A stretch of DNA of 27,134 bases, taken from Egaibacter sp046050465. GTDB taxonomy: Bacteria; Pseudomonadota; Gammaproteobacteria; Burkholderiales; Burkholderiaceae_C. This document shows positions 22,265 through 27,134 of this stretch, piece after piece. Made by a program: the position numbers and the translations under genes. The notes beneath the pieces are model-generated. The model ran no database searches. It worked only from the letters and a program-made list of their open reading frames with translations, and had not been told where the DNA came from. The first letter of the stretch is position 1, and each line of letters begins with the position of its first letter. The DNA lies in contig JBJOPS010000062.1 of NCBI GenBank assembly GCA_046050465.1, positions 1-27,134 on the forward strand. Direction: 5' to 3'.

Positions 22265-22928
22265 TTCTGATCTGCCGGTCGTATATGAGGACACTGCACT
22301 GCTGGTTATAGAGAAACCAGCCGGTTTGCTTTCCGTTCCTGGAAGAGGTGCCGATAAACAGGACTGTGTAAGTACCCGGATAAAGATGGGTTACTCTGAT
22401 GCACTTGTTGTGCACCGTCTAGACATGGCAACTTCCGGACTGATGATCATGGCACGTGGCATTGCAGCTCAGAGAGCGCTGAATGCTGCATTCGCCAGCT
22501 GTGATATTCTGAAACGCTACATTGCTGTGGTGAACGGTCGTCTTTCAGTGGAACACGACGAGTGGAATGTGATCGATTTGCCTATCTTGCTGGATTGGCC
22601 CAACCGGCCACTGCGTATCATTGATAAAGCCTTGGGGAAACCCAGCGTAACAAGATGGCGTGCACTGGCGGATTCCCCGTTACAAACAGTCTCAAGAATC
22701 CGTGAAACTGACACCACACGGCTGGAACTGGAGCCTCTGACGGGACGTTCACACCAGCTTCGCGTTCATTTGAAATACATGGGGCATCCCATTGTGGGAG
22801 ATACGCTGTATGCACACCCGGAAAGCCTGGTCAATTCGGATCGACTTCTGCTACACGCCTGCAGCTTAATATTGACGCACCCTTTCACAGGCCAGGCTCT
22901 CCAGTTTTACTCCCCTCCTGCGTTTTAG
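22257..22928 (+). CDS. RluA-family RNA pseudouridine synthase
   Basis: A 223-aa enzyme with the family core VVHRLDMATSGLMIMARG, in which Asp56 is the catalytic nucleophile, and the later elements TRLELEPLTGRSHQLRVHLKYMGHPIVGDTLYA. There is no S4 domain. Its small size and N-terminus (VVYEDTALLVIEKPAGLLSVPGRG) resemble E. coli RluA, which modifies 23S rRNA U746 and tRNA U32, but the exact target cannot be read from sequence. The start overlaps the hybrid kinase stop by 8 bp, indicating co-transcription. It converges on lolA across 209 bp. Confidence 0.88.
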   Translation: MSDSDLPVVYEDTALLVIEKPAGLLSVPGRGADKQDCVSTRIKMGYSDALVVHRLDMATSGLMIMARGIAAQRALNAAFASCDILKRYIAVVNGRLSVEHDEWNVIDLPILLDWPNRPLRIIDKALGKPSVTRWRALADSPLQTVSRIRETDTTRLELEPLTGRSHQLRVHLKYMGHPIVGDTLYAHPESLVNSDRLLLHACSLILTHPFTGQALQFYSPPAF

Positions 22929-23137
22929 GCAACTTGAACGCCATTGAACGCCATCGAACGCAAACTCAGCCTCAACAAGTCAGAAAAATACTGGCGTGAC
23001 GGGTAGTTTGTTTGTGCAACTTTAAACGCGACGACACTTCGATTAAAAATCGGAAATTCATTTATATGTCTCTGATGTAATGTCAGACTTGGATGATCGC
23101 GACTGGGGAAAACAAGCAGCCAGCATCGCTGTACTGC
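22929..23137. other. Convergent intergenic region with a 10-bp tandem repeat
   Basis: The 209 bases between the pseudouridine synthase and lolA stops hold no supported gene. TGAACGCCAT occurs twice in tandem (22935-22954), followed by a partial third unit CGAACGCAAA. The rest is AT-richer than its surroundings. I see only weak hairpins such as CGAT/ATCG near 23040 and no clear intrinsic terminator for either gene. Confidence 0.5.
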
Positions 23138-23767
23138 CTATTGCCGGACCACGTCCGCACCCTGCGGCCGCTTGAACTGGAAGCTGGTGGCTTCCAGCGG
23201 CACGTTGGACTGAAACGCTGCAAATGTCATGTTCGACTTCTGGCCAAAGCTGTCGAGAATGTCCAGCGAAGCAAGTTGTCCGGCGCGAAAGCCGATGCGC
23301 ACATTTTGCAGTGGCCCGTCTTTGGCTTTGGGTGTGGCCAGCACCCACTCCAGACCGTCTTTGTCCGGTGCGGCAGCCAGTGTAAAGTCTGCTTTCAGCG
23401 CACTGATATCGGCGGCAGAAGCAATCAGTGCGGCAGGGGTGGAACCCAGCACATCAACCTGCTTGCGCGCGGTGACCTGGTTCAAATCCACGTCATACAA
23501 CCACAGCGTCTGGCCGTCGGCGACGATGGTTTGCTCGAACGGCTTTTTGTAGACGAACCTGAAGCGATTGGGCCGCGAGAACTCGAATGTGCCAGTAGAC
23601 GTTTTGGCTCTTGCGGTCTGGCCCTCTTTAGCGGGCGGTGTAACAACCTGGGTGAAGTCAGCCCGGCCTGTTTTAGCTGTTTTTACGAAAATTTCAAGGC
23701 TTTCCAGGCCTCCAGCCCTTGCCAGTCCTGCGCAAGCAGCTATACATATAAGAGCAAAACGTTTCAT
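23138..23767 (-). CDS. lolA: Periplasmic outer-membrane lipoprotein carrier LolA
   Basis: LolA takes mature lipoproteins from the LolCDE complex and hands them across the periplasm to LolB. The 209-aa precursor has a signal peptide MKRFALICIAACAGLARA with cleavage near residue 18. The family pattern follows: GRADFTQVV, GTFEFSRPNRFRFVYKKPFEQTIVADGQTLWLYDVDLNQVTARK and later DLFGQ-type turns (DSFGQKSNMTF). A ribosome site AAGGTG lies just before the ATG. It starts 8 bp after ftsK stops, the common ftsK-lolA pairing of proteobacteria. Confidence 0.95.
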   Translation of the reverse strand: MKRFALICIAACAGLARAGGLESLEIFVKTAKTGRADFTQVVTPPAKEGQTARAKTSTGTFEFSRPNRFRFVYKKPFEQTIVADGQTLWLYDVDLNQVTARKQVDVLGSTPAALIASAADISALKADFTLAAAPDKDGLEWVLATPKAKDGPLQNVRIGFRAGQLASLDILDSFGQKSNMTFAAFQSNVPLEATSFQFKRPQGADVVRQ

Positions 23768-23775
23768 TCAACACC

Positions 23776-26148
23776 TTATTCAGCCCGGGCCGGTACCAGT
23801 ATTTCGCGCTGGCCGCTGCCACTCATGGCGCTGACCAGCCCGGTTTTCTCCATGTCTTCCACCAGCCGTGCTGCGCGGTTGTAACCAATCTTCAGGTGGC
23901 GCTGCACCAGCGAAATACTGGCACGGCGGTTCTTCAGCACCACTTCCACGGCCTGGTCATACATCGGATCTTTTTCGCCCCCGCCGTTGCCACCCGTGCC
24001 GCCGTCGGCCAGCAAATCGCCCTCGCCATCCAGCGTGCCGCCTTCGAGCACGCCTTCGATGTAGTTCGGTTCACCCTGCGACTTCAGATACCCTACAACG
24101 CGGTGGACCTCTTCATCGCTGACAAAGGCGCCATGCACGCGAATGGGCAGGCCGATTCCGCTGGGCATATACAGCATGTCACCCATGCCCAGCAGGGCTT
24201 CGGCACCCATCTGGTCAAGAATGGTGCGGCTGTCGATCTTGCTGCTCACCTGAAACGCAATGCGCGTGGGAATGTTGGCTTTAATCAGGCCGGTGATCAC
24301 GTCCACGCTGGGGCGCTGGGTAGCCAGAATCAGGTGAATGCCTGCGGCACGGGCCTTTTGCGCCAGACGCGCAATCAGCTCTTCAATCTTTTTACCCACC
24401 ACCATCATCAAGTCAGCCAGCTCGTCGATGACCACCACGATGTGCGGCAGGCGGTCCAGTGGCTCCGGCGCTTCTGGCGTCAGGCTGAACGGGTTGTAGA
24501 CAAACTCGCCGCGGGCTTTGGCCTCATCGATCTTGGTGTTGTAGCCACCCAGGTTGCGCACCCCCATTTTGCTCATCAGTTTGTAGCGGCGCTCCATCTC
24601 GGCCACACACCAGGTCAGGCCGTGAGCAGCCTGCCGCATGTCGGTGACCACGGGGGCCAGCAGGTGCGGGATGCCTTCATACACTGACATTTCCAGCATC
24701 TTGGGGTCGATCATCAGCAGTCGCACATCGCGCGCCTCGGCCTTGTACAGCAGGCTCAAAATCATTGCATTGATGCCCACCGACTTGCCCGAGCCTGTGG
24801 TACCCGCCACCAGCACGTGCGGCATCTTGGCCAGATCGGCCACGATGGGGTTGCCAATGATGTCTTTGCCCAGGCCCATGGTCAGCATGGACTTGGCTTC
24901 GTTGTACACCTGCGAACCCAGAATTTCAGACAGCTTGATGGACTGGCGCTTGGCATTGGGCAGCTCCAGCGCCATGTAGTTCTTGCCGGGAATGGTCTCG
25001 ACCACACGGATCGACACCAGGCTCAAACTGCGCGCCAGGTCTTTCGCCAGGCCCACTATTTGCGAACCTTTCACGCCGGTGGCGGGTTCGATTTCGTAAC
25101 GAGTGATCACCGGGCCCGGCTGCGCCAGCACCACCCGCACTTCCACGCCAAAATCCTTCAGGCGCTTTTCGATCATGCGGCTGGTCATCTCCAGCGTCTC
25201 GGGGGCCACGGTTTCCTGCCGCACCTGCGCACCATCGAGCAAATCAACCTGCGGCAGCTTGCTGTCGGGCAACTCCATGAATAGCGGTTTCTGGCGTTCC
25301 TTGATGATGCGGTCGCTCTTGGGTACATCAACCATCAGTGGCTCGATCATGACGGACGTCGGGTAATGCTCTTCAACTTCGCCACGCACGTCAAACAACA
25401 CATCATCCCGTTCACGCGCAGCCTGCTGACCCAAGGCTTTGTCCTGAGCTATTTCACGCTTTTCTCGGCGAGATTCAATCAAACCCAACAACCATGAGCC
25501 CAGCCACTCGGCCACATTCCCCCATGAAAAACGGAACACAACTGCCGAGCCCAAAACACCCAGCGCAATGGCAACCAGGCCCGAACCCACAAACCCGAGC
25601 CAACTCACACTAAGAGGGCCCACCAAGTACCCCAACACACCACCCGCATGGCCCGGGAGTTGTGACTCCAAACTGTACAAACGAGTCCATTCGAGGGCCG
25701 TACTGGCAGATAACAGCATGGTCAATCCCAGCCAGAATGCAATCCGGCCAGCCACCCAGCGTGCAAACAAAGAGTCATCATGAAGATGTTGCGATGGCTG
25801 CATCGAGACTGGGATCAATTCGCGGGATCTCATCGACTGGGCCAGCATCGTCAACCAGGCTCGCACACCCGCTGCAAAACACCACCAGACTGAAAACCCC
25901 ATCGTGTAATAACTGCCATCAGCCAGCCATGCACCCAAACGACCAGCACGGTTATGAATGAGCGCACTGGCACCTGATGTCGACCAAGCCGAATCATGCT
26001 CGGAATAACTGAGCATGGCCAGCAGCCAAAATCCCAGCACGACAAAACCTGCAAGCAACCCCAACTCATTGGCAAAAACACCCTTCATTGAGTGCTTGGT
26101 CGGAGCTGGGGAATGGCTGGCGCTAAGAGTATTAAGTAAGTGAATCAT
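23776..26148 (-). CDS. ftsK: DNA translocase FtsK/SpoIIIE
   Basis: FtsK anchors at the division septum and pumps chromosome termini so that XerCD can resolve dimers. The 790-aa product has four to five N-terminal membrane helices (up to about residue 215) and a short linker. The alpha/beta motor has Walker A GTTGSGKSVG and Walker B VVVIDELADLMM. The C-terminal gamma winged helix (DQAVEVVLKNRRASISLVQRHLKIGYNRAARLVEDMEKTG) reads KOPS sequences. The linker is much shorter than in E. coli FtsK. ATG 26148 is chosen; a TTG seven codons upstream and an ATG at 26088 are alternatives. lolA follows on the same strand. Confidence 0.95.
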   Translation of the reverse strand: MIHLLNTLSASHSPAPTKHSMKGVFANELGLLAGFVVLGFWLLAMLSYSEHDSAWSTSGASALIHNRAGRLGAWLADGSYYTMGFSVWWCFAAGVRAWLTMLAQSMRSRELIPVSMQPSQHLHDDSLFARWVAGRIAFWLGLTMLLSASTALEWTRLYSLESQLPGHAGGVLGYLVGPLSVSWLGFVGSGLVAIALGVLGSAVVFRFSWGNVAEWLGSWLLGLIESRREKREIAQDKALGQQAARERDDVLFDVRGEVEEHYPTSVMIEPLMVDVPKSDRIIKERQKPLFMELPDSKLPQVDLLDGAQVRQETVAPETLEMTSRMIEKRLKDFGVEVRVVLAQPGPVITRYEIEPATGVKGSQIVGLAKDLARSLSLVSIRVVETIPGKNYMALELPNAKRQSIKLSEILGSQVYNEAKSMLTMGLGKDIIGNPIVADLAKMPHVLVAGTTGSGKSVGINAMILSLLYKAEARDVRLLMIDPKMLEMSVYEGIPHLLAPVVTDMRQAAHGLTWCVAEMERRYKLMSKMGVRNLGGYNTKIDEAKARGEFVYNPFSLTPEAPEPLDRLPHIVVVIDELADLMMVVGKKIEELIARLAQKARAAGIHLILATQRPSVDVITGLIKANIPTRIAFQVSSKIDSRTILDQMGAEALLGMGDMLYMPSGIGLPIRVHGAFVSDEEVHRVVGYLKSQGEPNYIEGVLEGGTLDGEGDLLADGGTGGNGGGEKDPMYDQAVEVVLKNRRASISLVQRHLKIGYNRAARLVEDMEKTGLVSAMSGSGQREILVPARAE

Positions 26149-26193
26149 GGGACTGTACGAGCCCCTCAAGCTTACCCCAAGAGAACTGCTCCA

Positions 26194-26868
26194 TTAGCGT
26201 GGAACTTTACGGCGATCCTTGACCAGAATTGCACCGCTTTCAAGAGTCTCTATGAAGCCCTGTTCTTCAAAATCCTTCATCACCCGACTGACCATTTCAC
26301 GAGATGCACCTACCATCTTGGCAATATCCTGGCGTGAAATTTTTTCACGAATGATCATCTGGTTGTGATCATCCAGCGCCGCGTATTCCAGCAGTACATT
26401 TGCTACCCGGCCATACACACCCATCAGCGCCAGAGCCCCGATTTTTCGATCCGCGCTACGCAGGCGTTTTACTAAACCGGTCATCACAGCAAAAGCGATT
26501 TGCGTATTTTCGGTGAGACATTGCGTAAATGCTTCACGCCCAAGAACCAGAACATCGGTCTGGATTTCAGCCTCAACATTGGCTGAATGTGGTTCGTTAT
26601 CGATGAGGCTCATTTCGCCAATGTAGTCGCCCGGCTGCAACGATGCCAGAATAACCTCGCGGTCCTTATTGTCAGTCATCAGCACACGGGCCTTGCCTGA
26701 CAAAATGATGAATAGTGCATTGGATTTTGAACCTTGCTCCACAATCACCTCACCCCGCTTGAACCGCTGCTTGGCTACCGCTGCGGCTAGAGTTTGGGCT
26801 TGCGCCGACGTCATCATGGTAAACAACGGCACTCGCCGAATCAGGTCAAAATTGGTCAGCATTGACAT
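26194..26868 (-). CDS. Crp/Fnr-family transcriptional regulator
   Basis: A 224-aa protein with a cyclic-nucleotide-binding beta barrel (about 12-130; RFKRGEVIVEQGSKSNALFIILSGKARV, GDYIGEMSLIDNEPHSANVEA). A dimerisation helix follows (FAVMTGLVKRLRSADRKIGALAL). The C-terminal winged helix has ISRQDIAKMVGASREMVSRVMKDFEEQGFIE. The PGDYIGEMSLID...HSA segment resembles the cAMP pocket of Crp but lacks the classical RxS arrangement, so ligand and regulon are uncertain. No Fnr-type Cys cluster is present. It lies between ftsK and trxB, with a good promoter in the divergent gap. Its stop is 45 bp before the ftsK start. Confidence 0.9.
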   Translation of the reverse strand: MSMLTNFDLIRRVPLFTMMTSAQAQTLAAAVAKQRFKRGEVIVEQGSKSNALFIILSGKARVLMTDNKDREVILASLQPGDYIGEMSLIDNEPHSANVEAEIQTDVLVLGREAFTQCLTENTQIAFAVMTGLVKRLRSADRKIGALALMGVYGRVANVLLEYAALDDHNQMIIREKISRQDIAKMVGASREMVSRVMKDFEEQGFIETLESGAILVKDRRKVPR

Positions 26869-26898
26869 CCATCGCCCCTTCGCATGGTCTTTTTAAAA

Positions 26899-26927
26899 TT
26901 CTTACAATCGAAAGCCTCTGCGGTCAA
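26899..26927 (-). promoter_or_regulatory. Sigma-70-type promoter for the Crp/Fnr-like gene
   Basis: On the minus strand TTGACC (26927-26922) and TAAGAA (26904-26899) are separated by 17 bp. The -10 ends 30 bp upstream of the regulator's start codon. The match is by eye to the -35/-10 consensus TTGACA/TATAAT, within the 147-bp divergent gap shared with trxB. Confidence 0.5.
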
Positions 26928-27015
26928 ACTTTAACCGAAAGCCGCCTGATCGCCTCACAAATAAGTCAAACATCGCCAATTTCGCGTCCGCACATTAATT
27001 AATTCAATCAAACCC

Positions 27016-27134
27016 ATGCCCATCGTCCAACAAGCCAAAGTCCTGATCCTGGGCTCCGGCCCAGCCGGCTACAGCGCCGCTGTGTACGCCGCCCGAGCCA
27101 ACCTCAACCCGGTGCTGATCACCGGCATCGCCCA
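27016..27134 (+). CDS. trxB: Thioredoxin reductase, N-terminal fragment (cut by window edge)
   Basis: The first 39 codons are present: MPIVQQAKVLILGSGPAGYS, then AAVYAARANLNPVLITGIA. The FAD-binding GSGPAGYSAAVYAARA motif and the following NLNPVLITG are characteristic of bacterial TrxB, which reduces thioredoxin with NADPH. The CxxC redox pair and NADPH domain lie beyond the window. It diverges from the Crp/Fnr-like gene; ftsK next to trxB is a common proteobacterial arrangement. Identification from the N-terminus alone is firm for the flavoprotein family and good for TrxB itself. Confidence 0.85.
   Translation, partial: MPIVQQAKVLILGSGPAGYSAAVYAARANLNPVLITGIA

Noticed and set aside
23896..25284. 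Long plus-strand frames opposite ftsK (263 and 155 aa)
   Set aside because: They are mirror frames caused by codon bias in the conserved ftsK gene; no domain is recognisable.
1..27134. CRISPR arrays, insertion sequences, rRNA genes
   Set aside because: No regularly spaced repeats, IS transposase frames or rRNA sequence were seen on either strand.

Overview
The window is chromosomal DNA of a beta-proteobacterium, most likely a Burkholderiales member of the Comamonadaceae type. This is judged from protein families, gene order (prs / tRNA-Gln / ispE / lolB, and ftsK-lolA next to a Crp-like gene and trxB) and protein character. No database search was possible. A compact inovirus (filamentous phage) prophage is inserted in the middle.

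Left host block (1-10708). On the minus strand, a TPR protein gene, lolB, ispE, a tRNA-Gln(UUG) and the first codons of prs run toward the left edge. Divergent from them, mutM, a dynamin-like GTPase gene and mutY run rightward; MutM and MutY are the two DNA glycosylases of 8-oxoguanine (GO) repair. mutY converges on a minus-strand group nadK-recN-rapZ with gaps of only 2 and 4 bp. A perfect hairpin lies between mutY and rapZ.

Prophage block (10709 to about 18020). A 6.9-kb inovirus prophage spans about 10720-17637. Its minus-strand arm holds a small HTH repressor-like gene and a membrane-anchored DUF2726 nuclease-like gene, with three operator-like palindromes between them. Its plus-strand arm is the replication, virion and assembly module: tiny ORFs, ssDNA-binding protein, major coat protein, two small unknown genes (one Cys-rich with a membrane anchor), pIII-like adsorption protein, pVI-like minor coat protein (DUF2523), Zot/pI assembly ATPase, a hairpin-rich intergenic region, an HUH rolling-circle initiator and a small serine recombinase that is the likely integrase. 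No secretin gene is present, so virions would have to leave through a host secretin. A 39-bp direct repeat marks both ends. The right-hand copy begins a degraded second copy of the repressor gene and of the end of the DUF2726 gene, the remnant of an older related prophage. The younger phage therefore appears to have integrated at the edge of an old relative, 18 bp upstream of the nadK start codon.

Right host block (18021-27134). A long-chain acyl-CoA synthetase, a 46-aa Lys/Pro-rich protein, a cytosolic hybrid PAS histidine kinase and an RluA-type pseudouridine synthase run rightward. On the minus strand are lolA, ftsK and a Crp/Fnr-family regulator. The window ends in the first 39 codons of trxB on the plus strand. 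LolA and LolB, the periplasmic carrier and outer-membrane receptor of lipoprotein sorting, are both present about 22 kb apart.
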